This document shows positions 49,021 to 60,197 of a DNA stretch of 64,000 bases, piece by piece (position 1 is the stretch's first letter; every line of letters starts with the position of its first letter). The stretch comes from Schizochytrium sp. TIO01 (lineage: Eukaryota > Sar > Bigyra > Thraustochytrida > Thraustochytriidae), in assembly GCA_004764695.1 (NCBI GenBank), contig SMSO01000037.1, forward strand, positions 2,487,837-2,551,836. The letters are read 5' to 3'. Both the position numbers and the translations under genes were made by a program. The notes beneath the pieces were generated by a model that ran no database searches, was not told the DNA's origin, and saw only the letters and a program-made list of their open reading frames with translations.

Positions 49021-49052
49021 TTATTTTATTTTAATTAATTAAAATAAAATAA
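49021..49052. repeat. 32 bp perfect AT palindrome
   Basis: The 32 bases equal their reverse complement, with the centre at TTAATTAA and arms made of TTTTA/TAAAA runs. Only A and T are present. It is followed directly by an AAAT run. It can extrude as a cruciform in principle; no protein site is recognised. Confidence 0.85.
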
Positions 49053-49436
49053 ATAAATAAATGTCAAGTTAGAAAGTAAAGGGGTCCGTTGTTGAGGTGG
49101 AATGAATGCTATTGTTTATCATCAGAACTGCCATGGATTGCCCTTTAAGTGGGTTGAAGCCGCCTTGAAAAAACTAATTTCACGACATAAACCAACGCAA
49201 GGGCACAGGAAGCTAGTTCTTTCAACTATTATACAGCGAGGAAATAAATAACTCAGGACTAGTCAGCGCACACCATTTTGATCTTCCCATGGGGGGGCAT
49301 CTCATTCTTAGTGTATTTTACTAATCATAGTAGCCTTCGAATTTGTTGTTGTGTTCTAATTTGGACTATTACAATAAGTTATGATTTTCAATTTTATTTC
49401 TTGCGAATTTTTAAAATTAATAATAAGACTATAATA

Positions 49437-49540
49437 AAAGAAAAGAAAAAAAGGTCTCCTTTCTGTTTTTTTTTTTTTTTTTTTTTTTGTTTTTTTTTTT
49501 TTTTTTTAAGAAAAGAAAAAAAGGTCTCCTTTCTGTTCTT
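49437..49540. repeat. 60 bp tandem duplication with poly-T
   Basis: A block of AAAAGAAAA followed by GGTCTCCTTTCTGTT occurs twice, 60 bp apart (GGTCTCCT at 49453 and 49513), each followed by a T run. The T run in the first copy is about 40 bases with one G. Confidence 0.85.
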
Positions 49541-50670
49541 TTTTTTAAAAAGAAAGAAAGGAAAAGAAAAGAAAAGGTAAAAAGAAAACCCTAGCTAGAA
49601 AACTAAAAGAGGCTAGCATTCATCAATGCCTAGCTAGGCAGTGGTCGCCTGCATAATTCAACTATCAAAGTTCAAAGTGTCGTTAGTGACATACGTTGCC
49701 GCTGTTGATGAATTACTGATGATGCGCTGCGAGCTTTTCTTTCAAAAAGTTCCTACTCATCGTGGGCATGCGTGCCTTCAACAATGTATAAACAGGTATA
49801 CAATATGGTATTAAACTTCTGTGATTGCTTACATACTTCTAGGTTCTTACCTGATTCTTACTTTCTTTTTTTCTTTTCTTCTTTCTTTCTTGCGCACATA
49901 ACCATCCACTTAACGTTTTCGCTACCAGTGGCCCTGCTTCCTTCCTTCCTTCCTTCCATCATATATTCCTGGTCATAAATAATGCCTTCGCTGAATCCTA
50001 ATCCGTGAAATCCGCAAGAAGCACCAGAGAATTGATTGAGCTTGACCGGTTTTAAAGGCGCCTGTGCAGCCAACCGACCTTCTTCACGGGCTCCACCGGG
50101 GTCCCTGCCACGTACATCTCGCCGTACATTTCGGCCCCATCCATGCGCAGTCGAGCGGCAGGGAAAGAAAGCGAATTCATATTATTTATTTATTTTTCAC
50201 AGAAAGGAAACTATTATTGGCTATTACAGTACCTGATGCTACTTAGGTACTACTAACTAACTACATCGAAGTGGAAGTGCTCTAAAATGCATTCTGAAAT
50301 GACGGCGCTTCATTCCTTAAGTTCTCGCGGTTGGGTCAGGCCATACAAGCAAGCACTCAGTCGATTAATTCCCTGCCCGGTCGCTCCGGATGCATGCTCA
50401 GAGCTCGGCTGTTTATGTATCCCAGCACGGGCCTGGGTACGGGTATGGGTGCGGCTGCGCCACGCAACGTACCCTGCGCCTTGGATACTGTCCTGGCAAA
50501 TTCGTAATTGTAATCTTCGCTAGTTAGCTAGCACTCGGACTGCTACCCGGTTTCCTAATGCGGGTATATTTATATTTCTATGACCATAAAATAGTTTTCA
50601 AGGAGCAAATTCACAGTTAATGGCAGAGAATGAGATCCGGAAATCCGAGGAAAATGGGTCTCTGGGACTC

Positions 50671-50716
<46 letters not shown>
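50671..50716. repeat. (ATA)n trinucleotide microsatellite
   Basis: About 15 uninterrupted ATA/TAA units. Confidence 0.92.
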
Positions 50717-50719
<3 letters not shown>

Positions 50720-51755
50720 TAGCAATAATAAATGTGCCTGGTTTGCTTCGCTTTTCTCGAATTACACCTTCACCTCGCCAATGTAATTTCGCATTGGCCA
50801 ATCCCTTCGTCCAAATCCCTGCCGTCCTCCAAAGACAATTGCAGAAACGAACGATCGAATAAACAAACAACAAACAAACGAACAAACGAACAAAGCAATG
50901 CATTCGTGCATACACACGCTTCTCCATAAACCCCTTTGCGTTGAGCTTTTCAGCTTCATTCACCTCTATTATGTAATCAACAGATCCAATGCGTCCCACC
51001 GCACAATAACGTTGTGTAAACCCCCTCGAATATGCTCAACTTCGCCTCAAACCTGAATATCTGCGCTTCAGCAACGACGTCAGTATCGCTTTATCGCATG
51101 CGCCGCTTCCTTTCCTCGTCTCCTCCATCTCAACTTGAGCATCTCCTGCGTCTTCTCAGACACTTCACATTTCTTCGATGGGTTTCATTTCGTTTAGCGC
51201 AGACCGAGAAGCGCACAGTGCGCCTCGCGGAAGAAAAGAAAGAAGAAGAAAACTAACCAACTTGAACAACTCAGTGCTTACTTACTTACCTATAAGGGGA
51301 GAGATTCTCTGGTTGTTTGTTTGATTTAGTAGTAAACTTAGTTCTTCACGGAAGCGAAGTCTGAGAATCCAGCCAGCAAGCACCTGCTCGTACAGAGGTG
51401 TTTGTTTGCATACCTACGCTCACAGCTTCTGCCCGTGAATGATCCTCGAGGAGTAATAATGTCTCTCGCTCGATCTTGCTTTACGGCGGAGGCTTCGTGG
51501 TCTCAAACGACGCAAGGGGACGCAAGGCACCTGTCCTGACGGCGCTGTTCCTCTTTGCTTTGTTTTTCTTTTGTTTTTGTTTTTGTTTTCGCGGCCCCTG
51601 TAGAACATTTTTCCCTCTCCTTTCTTTCTTTGTTTTCTTTGTTTTCTTTCTTGAAGGATGGGGCAGGCAGGCCACGCCAACGGAGTTGAAGCAGACGGCT
51701 TTGAGCCGCGGGGCGCACGGGTTTAGCCGGACCTGCGTGCGTACTCGTCGCTTTC

Positions 51756-51785
51756 GCTTGCTTGCTTGCTTGCTTGCTTGCTTGC
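51756..51785. repeat. (GCTT)n microsatellite
   Basis: About seven GCTT units, 35 bp before a GACT array. Confidence 0.9.
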
Positions 51786-51820
51786 CGTGAGAAACTGGAC
51801 AGAGTCTGACCAACAATAAG

Positions 51821-51850
51821 GACTGACTGACTGACTGACTGACTGACTGA
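51821..51850. repeat. (GACT)n microsatellite
   Basis: About 7.5 uninterrupted GACT units. Confidence 0.9.
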
Positions 51851-51968
51851 TATAGACAACACTTCGAAACAAACAAACACCCACGAAAGAAGCAAAGGAG
51901 GAAGGTGGGAGAACAGAACACAGGAGATGGAACGGGTCGGCTCTGGCAGAGAAAGTCTGTTTTTTCTT

Positions 51969-51997
51969 TTCTTTTCTTTTTTGAGAAAAGAAAAGAA
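51969..51997. repeat. Inverted repeat, 12 bp stem
   Basis: TTCTTTTCTTTT and its complement AAAAGAAAAGAA are separated by five bases (TTGAG). It could form a hairpin in RNA or DNA; it is not followed by a terminator context relevant to a eukaryote. Confidence 0.7.
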
Positions 51998-52391
51998 CCG
52001 GATGAGTGAGGATGCATGGGAAAAGAGCAAGAGGAAAGGGAAAGAAAAGCAGCTCAATCTCAGTAGTCCAATCAACATCATCAATCAATCAGTCGATCAG
52101 TCAATCAATTTGTATGTTCATTTATGTGCTCATGTCATGTTATGTATAATTAGCGATGATCGCCTGTGCCGAGGCCGCTGCCATCTCGTGTGTGTGTCTG
52201 CTCTGCCGACGACTCCGTGGCCCGCTGTGCAGAGCTGTGCAGAGCCGACAGCGCTCGTGTGGCGGCGAAGGCGCGGGTGGCTAGAAAAACAAACACATGG
52301 ATGGATAGATCGCAGCCTCTGGCAGTGTTTCGTAAGTTAAAGCAAAGCACGCGCGCAATGACGGTCATTCTTGTTTGTTGTACAATTGAAT

Positions 52392-52446
52392 AAACAAACA
52401 AACAAACAAACAAACAAACAAACAAACAAACAAACAAACAAACAAA
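52392..52446. repeat. (AAAC)n microsatellite
   Basis: About 13.5 uninterrupted AAAC units. Confidence 0.93.
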
Positions 52447-52890
52447 GGAATGGACAATAAATGGTCGTGATGGCGATAAAAGTAGAAGCTAAGAAATTAC
52501 ATTTTGAAAGGCAACGTCCTTTGTTTCCTTCGATGCGTTTCGTTCTCGTTCTTGGCGTTTGTGTGGTGCTTGCTGTTCGTTTTGCTCTTTCCCTAAGGAC
52601 TCATGCCGGGTTTCCCCAGGTTTGCTTACCTAAGCAGGGCAGGGCAGAGCAGGGCAGTCGAAGAGCAGCGGATGATGGATGTTGCTGCTGAGCTGAGTCT
52701 GCCAATCTGCCCTCTCTTTGGAGCCTTGGTGGATCGAGGCTGCTGTTGATTGGTGGTCCTTGCTCTGCAGGCGTCGTCTCTCTCTCTCTCTGATCTGTTG
52801 CACTTGAAAGAAAGGGTGCGCCGCCACCGCGTCTGATTCATATTTCGAAGAGAGAACCAAATTCCAGGAGAACGGAGATTGCCAGCAAGC

Positions 52891-52932
52891 ATAATAACTT
52901 TAATAATAACAATAATAATAATAATAATAATC
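52891..52932. repeat. (AAT)n trinucleotide microsatellite
   Basis: AAT units with a few interruptions at the left end. Confidence 0.85.
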
Positions 52933-54205
52933 ATAAGTAAGACTTTAGAACTTAAATAAATAAATAAACAACTAGTAGTAAAAACACTATTTCTTGGTTT
53001 AGACTACACCGTGAGGCTTCCTGGCCTTTCTGTTTAGTCAGCCCCCTTGCGATGTGTTTGTTGCCGACCTCGTCTGCCATCAGCCAGGGATGCCAATGCC
53101 TCGCTGGGTAAGAAGGCACGGCCACTTCGAGGCTGCGTTGCAAGACTGGACTTGGGTTTTGGTTGCTAAAGCAGAAAGTTCAAAGTGCTAGAGGTCAAGT
53201 CAAAAGTCCGTTTGTTTATCCATAAAAAGCGCCTCCTAGTGCCTACTACACAAAGGTTACCTACTTAGATAATGTGATAATGTGGTGGTGAAAAAATAGA
53301 ATAGATTGGAAAGTAGATGAATGAACTTATGAACGAACGAAAGGCGGCATGAGTTTGGGTGTGGTGTTTTATGAAGGGAGGACTCGAAAAGATCCAATGA
53401 ATGAAGACAGCGAGGAAATGGAGGCGCTTGGTCCAGAGAAACGAGCAAGCCAAAATAAAAAACCTATTTGTTTTGATAACTAAAAATGAAAATCTAAAAT
53501 AAGAACTTCATTAAAAAAAATTATAAATAAACTGCAGTATTTATTTTTAAAGAACGCCATGAGAAAAGAAACTTTGGAACATGGAGTCGGGCAGACACGC
53601 AACATTGTTGTTTAAAAAAGCACGGTTCCGATCCTACAGCTCTCTCACAGAAGCTTGGCCATTGATCATGATCTCTTCATAGCTTGTTGTATGCCTTTGT
53701 ATCGCTTTGGCGTCGTCCTTAGGGCGCACTGGCAGCTTGATTTTGCAGGCTTAGGCTCAATCCAAGAACCTCTGTTCCTGTTCCTTTAAAAAGCTTTTTG
53801 TTTTTAAAATATGAAAAAAAAAAAGTGTTATCAAGGTAAGCGCGCCTCCTCCTCTTCTGACTGAATAAAGATAAAGAAAGTTTTTTTGACTTCCATCTTT
53901 AAAAATAAAAATAAAAATAATGAATAAAAGAAAGAAAAAGAAACACGAAACGCATAACATAGTAGTACAGCGACGTGTGGAGATAAGAGATACCTACCCC
54001 TGTACCTATTTACCTGGAAACAGACGCCTCAAAAGCTTCCTCTTCCTTTCACGGAGCTGAAGAAAGCATCCTCCCTTCTCAAGTCTCTACTAGGCCGCCT
54101 ACATGGTACTTTGCAAGAAATACCTACCTAGGTACCTAGAGAAGCAAGAAATTGATAATGAATTCAGAGAGAAAAAAGAAAAGAAAAAGAAAAACAAGGA
54201 CCACG

Positions 54206-54262
54206 AGACAGACCCAGACAGACAGACAAACAAACAAACAGACACACAGACACACAGACACA
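54206..54262. repeat. (CAGA)/(CAAA)/(CACA) compound microsatellite
   Basis: Neighbouring runs of related units: ACAG, AAAC and ACAC/AGAC. Confidence 0.82.
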
Positions 54263-54810
54263 CGGCAAAAGCATAATTGCCCTGTGGACGGAGTGACTTC
54301 TGGCGTTGAGAGAGTGATCCCCTGCGCCACCCCCCCCCCTTCCCTCCCTCGTCTGCCGAACTCTTATATCGAGGAGTGCTACGCGTCCTCGCTAACTGGG
54401 TCTCCCTCAAAGAGGCCGAGCCTGGCCATCAGCTCTTCCCTGCTTTTACTTATCCTTGTTCTTCGGATTACCTCTTTCTTCTCATATTCTCATAGCCTTC
54501 CTCGATTCTTTCGAGAGGCGCACAACAAACTCCAAACTCCAGACTCGTACTGAAGTACAAACTAGGCACAAACGGAACGCGCCATCTCGGACAGTCGCAA
54601 CTCACGCGCCCTGTTCTGAGTAGAAATTCCTCCACGAGAAGACAGCTTGGTTTCTGTGGATCGACCTGAGTCTCTCTCACTGTGGACAGTACAACCACTA
54701 TACAAGCTTCACTTACTCGGAGCTCGAGATTTGCTTGCGTGGAGCCGTAAGCAAATCTCTGAGAGCAAACAAACAGTTGGCGCTCTGGAGGTATCAAAGC
54801 CACAGTTCCC

Positions 54811-54855
54811 ATGGATACAGCTCTCATGGACACAGCTCTCATGGACACAGCTCTG
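54811..54855 (+). repeat. 15 bp start-codon tandem repeat (x3)
   Basis: Three copies of ATG-GAY-ACA-GCT-CTN form the first 15 codons of the RING-Tubby gene and give MDTAL three times. All three ATGs are in frame, so the start could be at 54811, 54826 or 54841. Confidence 0.92.
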
Positions 54856-57126
54856 AGCGTTGTGCCGGAGTCCGGCGAGGAGTCTGGTGACGAGGGCGCC
54901 ACCGGTGCACAGGCTGCCGCCTTAAACCAATCCTCCAGGACATCCGCGACTACTGATGTTGCCACTCCTGTTCGTAAAAGCGCATGTCCGGCAGCATCCT
55001 CGTCGTCTTCCTCGCTTGGCCCCGAACTCGTGAGCGCTACTGCCTCTTCGTGGCCATCCCCGTTCTCAGGATCATCAATATCTGCGTCCAATCCCGCATC
55101 AGGCAACACCGCAACACCCCCTAGAACTCGCTCAAAGGCTCTGAAATCACGAACAGTGTCCGACGCACCAGAAACTTCGCGTCGTCGGTCTAACTTTGAC
55201 TATTTAGACACAGTTCGCTTTGCCACAATTCATAAGCCACCTCCAGGTTCCACAGCTTCATCATCCTTCACCGGGTCATTTTCTGGTGCACGCGAGGAGC
55301 ACCACCCAGGCATGCGTCAACGCACAGGGAGCATTACCTTGAGCATGCTCACGCGAAGTGACAATTCTAGCTGGCTTGATAGGTTTCGAGATAGATCCTC
55401 TAGCAATACTGATTCAGGTCTGTTCGGCGGAAGTTCCGCTTCATCTGGCTCATTTAGTGCTAGACGCCCTATTCTGGGTAGTCGCCGTGATAGTAGTGTC
55501 CATGCTGTGGATCTTGGTGTACTTGAGAGTATGCGCTTGCAAGCAGAACAGCTCCAGCAGCAGGATCAACAAGATACCCCAGAAGTTCAGGAGGAAGCAC
55601 AGCCTCCTTCTCAGCAGCTCCAGCATACCTTGCAATCACGTGTTTCAAGCGAACCACAATTAACAGGAGCAGGTCCTGCACTGGCGAGCGAAGATCTTGA
55701 GGATGAGGGCTGCCTGATTTGCCTCGGAAAATTCACGGAAAAGAGGCCCTCAGTGCCTATTCCGTGTCTGAAACATTGTAATTTAGCCCCTGTGCATGCA
55801 AAATGCATATACGAATGGAAGGAGCAGAAAAAGGGGGCTGGAACTTGCCCTTTGTGCAGATCAGAGCTGGGCTACATTGATTACCAACCTCCTGATTTGC
55901 TCAAGCTAAACTCGTTGGTGATCTTCGGATACCGCAAACAATTCGCTATGTCTCCTCTCCCTAAGGAAGCTGGCATGCTTCGTTGTTATGTCAAGCTTCG
56001 CAACGGCGTTTTTGGCTCACCAGTGCATTATGAACTATGGGTCCAGGCCCCGACTACGTTGGCGTATCCTCTTGGAGCACTTCCTGATCAAGAGAGTCCT
56101 CGTAAGGGTGATCGATTCTTGATGGCAGGCCAGAAACGACTCACGGCCTGGGGTACCTCTGTGATCGATTTCACACTAGACCCAAACGCGAAGGACTTCA
56201 ATTCAAATAGCTATAACTACATTGGCAGCGTGAGTGGAAATTTTGCTGGTACCGAATTCACTGTCAATGCTCCTTATAAAGAAGGACGCTACACAAAGCA
56301 ACGAGAGCTTGCTAGCATTGCATATGCACAGAACCGCCTTGTGGGCAGTACCTTTGGCCCAAGACACCTCACATGTGCGCTTGCAAAGGCCAAGGCCTGG
56401 GATGGCTCTGCCACTTCAAATCCTAACCTTGGGCTACCACTCCCAAGCTCAATTCCCACCAGTGTTTCATCAACGTCGTCTACAGCTACGTTGATGAGCG
56501 GTGGTGCAAGCCCTAATCCTGCAAGCAATGTTGCGCCTCTTGACATTCCATCCCCATCTACGGATGACCGCCAAAGATCTTCATCTGCTCAAACTATCAC
56601 TAGCAGTCCTGCTATGGGATCTCCAGTGGGCTTTGAGGCAGCACACGAGGCTCCGCAACTTGTCGCAGACAAGAATGGAGCTTCCACTGCTGCGCAATAC
56701 AATGTCGACGACGACGACGATGACGATGACGACTATGAAATTCCAACTCAGACCTATATGACTGATGCAATCATTCCTAAACAACGGAACGATCACATCA
56801 TAAACTACCTTCGTAAAGGACCTGAAGCTGTCAACAATCACGAGAAGCTTGTGTATGGGCAAAACAAAGACCCGTACTGGCTCGATGCCATCCAGGCTTA
56901 CTCTCTTGACTTTCGGGGTCGCGTGCAAAGACCCTCAAACAAAAACTTTCAGCTTGAGCTAGAGGGTCTCCAGAAGTCAGTATCATTGCAGTTTGGAAAA
57001 GTTGTGGCCATCGACGAGCATTGCCCCTTCGCAATCTACACATGCGACTTCCAGTGGCCACTGTCACCAATTCAGGCCTTTGGAATTGTCACAACCGCCT
57101 GTGATCGAAAGATGTTTGTGGCGTAA
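54811..57126 (+). CDS. RING-finger/Tubby-domain fusion protein
   Basis: 771 residues, one exon. Residues 1-300 are serine-rich and low-complexity, probably disordered. At 301-349 there is a RING-type zinc finger: GCLIC, a PCLKHC group, VHAKC and CPLC, spacing C-x3-C-x5-H-x2-C in the middle, closest to the RING-CH (C4HC3) type of E3 ubiquitin ligases. From about 371 to the C-terminus is a Tubby domain: MLRCYVKLRNG, a DRFLMAGQK strand, NYIGSVSGNFAGTEF (the tubby core strand), then LDFRGRV, KNFQLE, LQFGKV and the final QAFGIV helix. About 150 residues of Ser/Thr-rich sequence with nine consecutive Asp (633-641) are inserted inside the Tubby domain (about 541-690). Tubby domains bind phosphoinositides, so a membrane-tethered ubiquitin ligase is inferred. 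Full-length Tubby motifs suggest it is functional. Confidence 0.86.
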   Translation: MDTALMDTALMDTALSVVPESGEESGDEGATGAQAAALNQSSRTSATTDVATPVRKSACPAASSSSSSLGPELVSATASSWPSPFSGSSISASNPASGNTATPPRTRSKALKSRTVSDAPETSRRRSNFDYLDTVRFATIHKPPPGSTASSSFTGSFSGAREEHHPGMRQRTGSITLSMLTRSDNSSWLDRFRDRSSSNTDSGLFGGSSASSGSFSARRPILGSRRDSSVHAVDLGVLESMRLQAEQLQQQDQQDTPEVQEEAQPPSQQLQHTLQSRVSSEPQLTGAGPALASEDLEDEGCLICLGKFTEKRPSVPIPCLKHCNLAPVHAKCIYEWKEQKKGAGTCPLCRSELGYIDYQPPDLLKLNSLVIFGYRKQFAMSPLPKEAGMLRCYVKLRNGVFGSPVHYELWVQAPTTLAYPLGALPDQESPRKGDRFLMAGQKRLTAWGTSVIDFTLDPNAKDFNSNSYNYIGSVSGNFAGTEFTVNAPYKEGRYTKQRELASIAYAQNRLVGSTFGPRHLTCALAKAKAWDGSATSNPNLGLPLPSSIPTSVSSTSSTATLMSGGASPNPASNVAPLDIPSPSTDDRQRSSSAQTITSSPAMGSPVGFEAAHEAPQLVADKNGASTAAQYNVDDDDDDDDDYEIPTQTYMTDAIIPKQRNDHIINYLRKGPEAVNNHEKLVYGQNKDPYWLDAIQAYSLDFRGRVQRPSNKNFQLELEGLQKSVSLQFGKVVAIDEHCPFAIYTCDFQWPLSPIQAFGIVTTACDRKMFVA

Positions 57127-58980
57127 GCAGGAACGTGGACTTCTGTACGCACTATGGGAGCAAAGTAAGAAAGTACTCTAATAAACAAGTGGCTGTTGCT
57201 TCTGGCCTCAGAAGGTCAAAGCAAGCGAAAAGCTTTTAAAAGCACTTTGGTGTTCTTTGTTATGCCCTGATCTCCTCATACTTCAATTCAAAATTTCTTT
57301 CGCTCTGTACAACACCGCGGCATATCTATCTCTTTATGTGGCGAGATCGCGTACATTTATTATTTCTTCTCTTTTTTTATCCTCATGTATAAATTCCCGC
57401 GGCGTCGGCGAAGCAACCTGGTTGAATCCCCAACTCAAAGCGCCGGAAAACTAGGAAACATGTTATCTAGCTGCATATGCAGAGAAACCCACACTCTTAT
57501 TTAAAGCATGTGCAATCACCATGGGCGCTCTCATTTTCGTTCCAACTTTCTACAAAAGTCGCAACTACACATAAAGAATATGGGCAGAGAGCTTAGATGG
57601 CGTTTGATTCTACCGATTCATCTTCATGCAATATTTACTCTAGGTAATATATTCTTCGCATTCGCTCTGAAATTAATATAATTCACATCGAAAAACCTTT
57701 ATGACATTTGTTTACTGAACTTGTTAGACTTTAGAGTCTTCTTTGTGTATTTCTTGATAATTAAGCTAATATCGGGAATGAAAGACCTGTGCATAAAAAT
57801 CAAGAATTTCACACTGAATAATCTCGCGTACACAAGAAAACGTAACCTGTACCCTCGAGTCTATTATGACTATGCACTGATATTTGAATTGATGTTTCAG
57901 AGGGGGGAGTTCTTTCTCTTTTTCTTTTTCAAAAGTATAGACTGTCATACAGGCTATGTGAACATAAAAGGTATGTTCTAACTCTTTGTGTTTTTTGTTT
58001 CTTTCGAGTTTTGTTCTTTGCGAAACAATTTAGTTAATTAGGTGTTTCAAAAATCGATTTGTTGTTATCTTTGTGCAGTCTCCTTCTCCTGTTCATGATT
58101 ATTTTCTGTTTAGTAGATAGAAGAGGACACAGTTGTTCTTTATCGGGCTGCTTTTTGTTCTCGGAAAAATGTTGGAGCGATTTCATGAAAACTAGAAGAA
58201 AACTTATAGAACATCTAAATAGTTTCCCCCAGAGCTTTATCGCTATCACTCATGAAAGGAAGAACTTGAAAATTATTTCTCGACTTTGCTAGCTTGGAAA
58301 AACAAAATCAAAAAAATATATAATGATGTGTTCTCTTGTAACCTTTGCTCCATGTCTTTAAAACGCGTGGTCTTTGCGACTTTCTAAGTTTTGAATAATT
58401 TACTTTTCTAATAAATAAAAAAACAAAACACACTTTCCCAATTGTTTCTCAACTTGCAGTGTCCAGAGGGGAAAGCAAAGCCGTTCTCATTTGAAATTTT
58501 CTTCAAACAAGAGTAAGCTTCCTCTTTTCAGGAGTGGGTAGGTGTTCTTCAACCTTCTCCTGCTTTATAAAAAGAAATAAAAAATAATCACACTAAATGA
58601 AAACAGTGCCCTGCCCTGCTGTTCTCTTTTTCATTTTTTCCCTTTCTTAAGCCCGCGTGTTCTTTACAAATCATCACACCTAGAGCCTGTACTCTAACCT
58701 TTGTCTTTTCTCTTGTTTCGATGCAGGTGCAAAGATCCTCCCGGCATTGGCATTTCTTGCCTTTTGTAAGAATACGAAGAGTCTCCAGAACTGTTCTCTC
58801 TCTTCTTCGAAATGCATTATTACAGTTTTCCGCAGTTGCACTCTTGCGCAAGCCCCAGGAAACTGCTTGCACCCGCGAACAGAACGTCCTCTTCGGCACC
58901 CGCTATGGAATTATCCTAATGGTATCTTGACAGGCTTAGGCCATCGCGCCTTTCCTCAATCCAGGCATTACCTACCGAGG

Positions 58981-59010
58981 TAGTTAGTTAGTTAGTCAGT
59001 TAGTTAGTTA
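58981..59010. repeat. (TAGT)n microsatellite
   Basis: About 7.5 TAGT units with one CAGT variant, after a CCTACCGAGGTAG sequence. Confidence 0.88.
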
Positions 59011-60057
59011 ACAGCAGCATCTTTTCCCGGAACTTGACAGATCATCTGCCATCTCCACGGAAGTACGTACCTACTACGGTATCTTTTACATTGGACCAAG
59101 TGCTTTTGCCAAATGCTTTTGCCAAATACCTGGCTGCTTTCTCGCATCCAGATTTGAGTCCCAGGCGTCCTGCCCCTTTGCACATCTCGTAATGAGTTCA
59201 AGGCCGTAGAAGAAGCTGAAGATGGCATCAAGAACACCTCTGGCAGCTTGAGCACGACGATGTAGATGAAGATGAAGATGCGGGCACTATGATGATACTA
59301 CCAATATTACGCTGATTGGAACAGGAACAGTGCTTCTGCTCAGTACTGTTACTGTTGCAGAACGAGGTCGAACAAAACTTCCAATGTAGCATTAGTGCGA
59401 ATCTGAGAGAGGGAACCGCCCTCGCGTTCCTTCTTCTCCACGCTTGACTAATCGGTCTTCTCCTGCGCGCGGAGAGGAGAGAACACGCTTTGCTTTCAAC
59501 TAGGTTGCATCGCGATTTGATGAACTTCCTGGCGTCTTCGAGAATGCAGATCGATTGCTCTGAGTGGTCTTACCTAGAAAGTGAACTTGCGAATTTAAAA
59601 TATATGTACCGCTACTATAAGTAATAACAACTACACAGAGGTTGGCTTCATGACGCTCAAAGTCAACTGGATCGATTTCAACTAGCTAGTACAACTTGAA
59701 CACAAGCTTTCCTCATGCAAGCTTGAGGCTGGTTGCTGGTCTTGTTTCTTCTGTCAAGTCATCTTGAACCTTCTTCAAGTAATTTAACCGTCCCTCGGGT
59801 CGCTGGTCCACGGACGGTAGGTTGGTCCCTAGGTATTACGAGCTAAGGAACTAGTTGCGAAAAGAACCACCCTTGGCTCAATTCAAGTTGCCTTGCCTGT
59901 CTTCTGGTGTTCCGCCCGTCCCATCATAATCTTCAGCATAAGGGTTCGAACTAAGCGAGGCTCGCGTTTTTATCTCCACCAGAGCGCATTGCAGCACGTG
60001 AACAATAAAAGCCACACTCGTGCACGTGCGTGTGAGCAAGCAAGAAAATAAAAGACT

Positions 60058-60108
60058 GAATAAATAAATAAATAAATAAATAAATGAATAAATAAATGAA
60101 CAAATAAA
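60058..60108. repeat. (AAAT)n microsatellite
   Basis: About 12 AAAT units with GAAT and CAAAT variants towards the right end. Confidence 0.9.
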
Positions 60109-60150
60109 CCAGCCGCATTACAACGATCACAGTTGAAGCTCGTGAGTGAA

Positions 60151-60197
60151 TAGGTAGGTAGGTAGGTAGGTAGGTAGGTAGGTAGGTAGGTAGGTAG
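60151..60197. repeat. (AGGT)n microsatellite
   Basis: About 11.5 uninterrupted AGGT units, the longest example of a motif that recurs as short copies across the deserts. Confidence 0.93.

Larger units (their letters stand above)
45125..54810. other. 9.7 kb gene desert with microsatellites
   Basis: No supported gene on either strand. Long frames correspond to pyrimidine-rich or repeat-derived low-complexity translations. Contents worth noting are listed separately: a 32 bp palindrome, a 60 bp duplication with poly-T, and several trinucleotide and tetranucleotide arrays. The last few hundred bases should include the promoter and 5' UTR of the RING-Tubby gene. Confidence 0.55.

Noticed and set aside
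51481-52088. Overlapping 120-190 codon minus-strand frames
   Set aside because: Translations are dominated by GCTT/GACT array products (for example repeated SKQA, SVSQ) and poly-pyrimidine runs.
54468-55109. 213-codon minus-strand open frame
   Set aside because: Antisense to the 5' part of the RING-Tubby gene; the translation mirrors its repeats and low complexity.
59943-59953. Possible tRNA T-loop (GGTTCGAACT)
   Set aside because: The surrounding bases do not form a T-stem.
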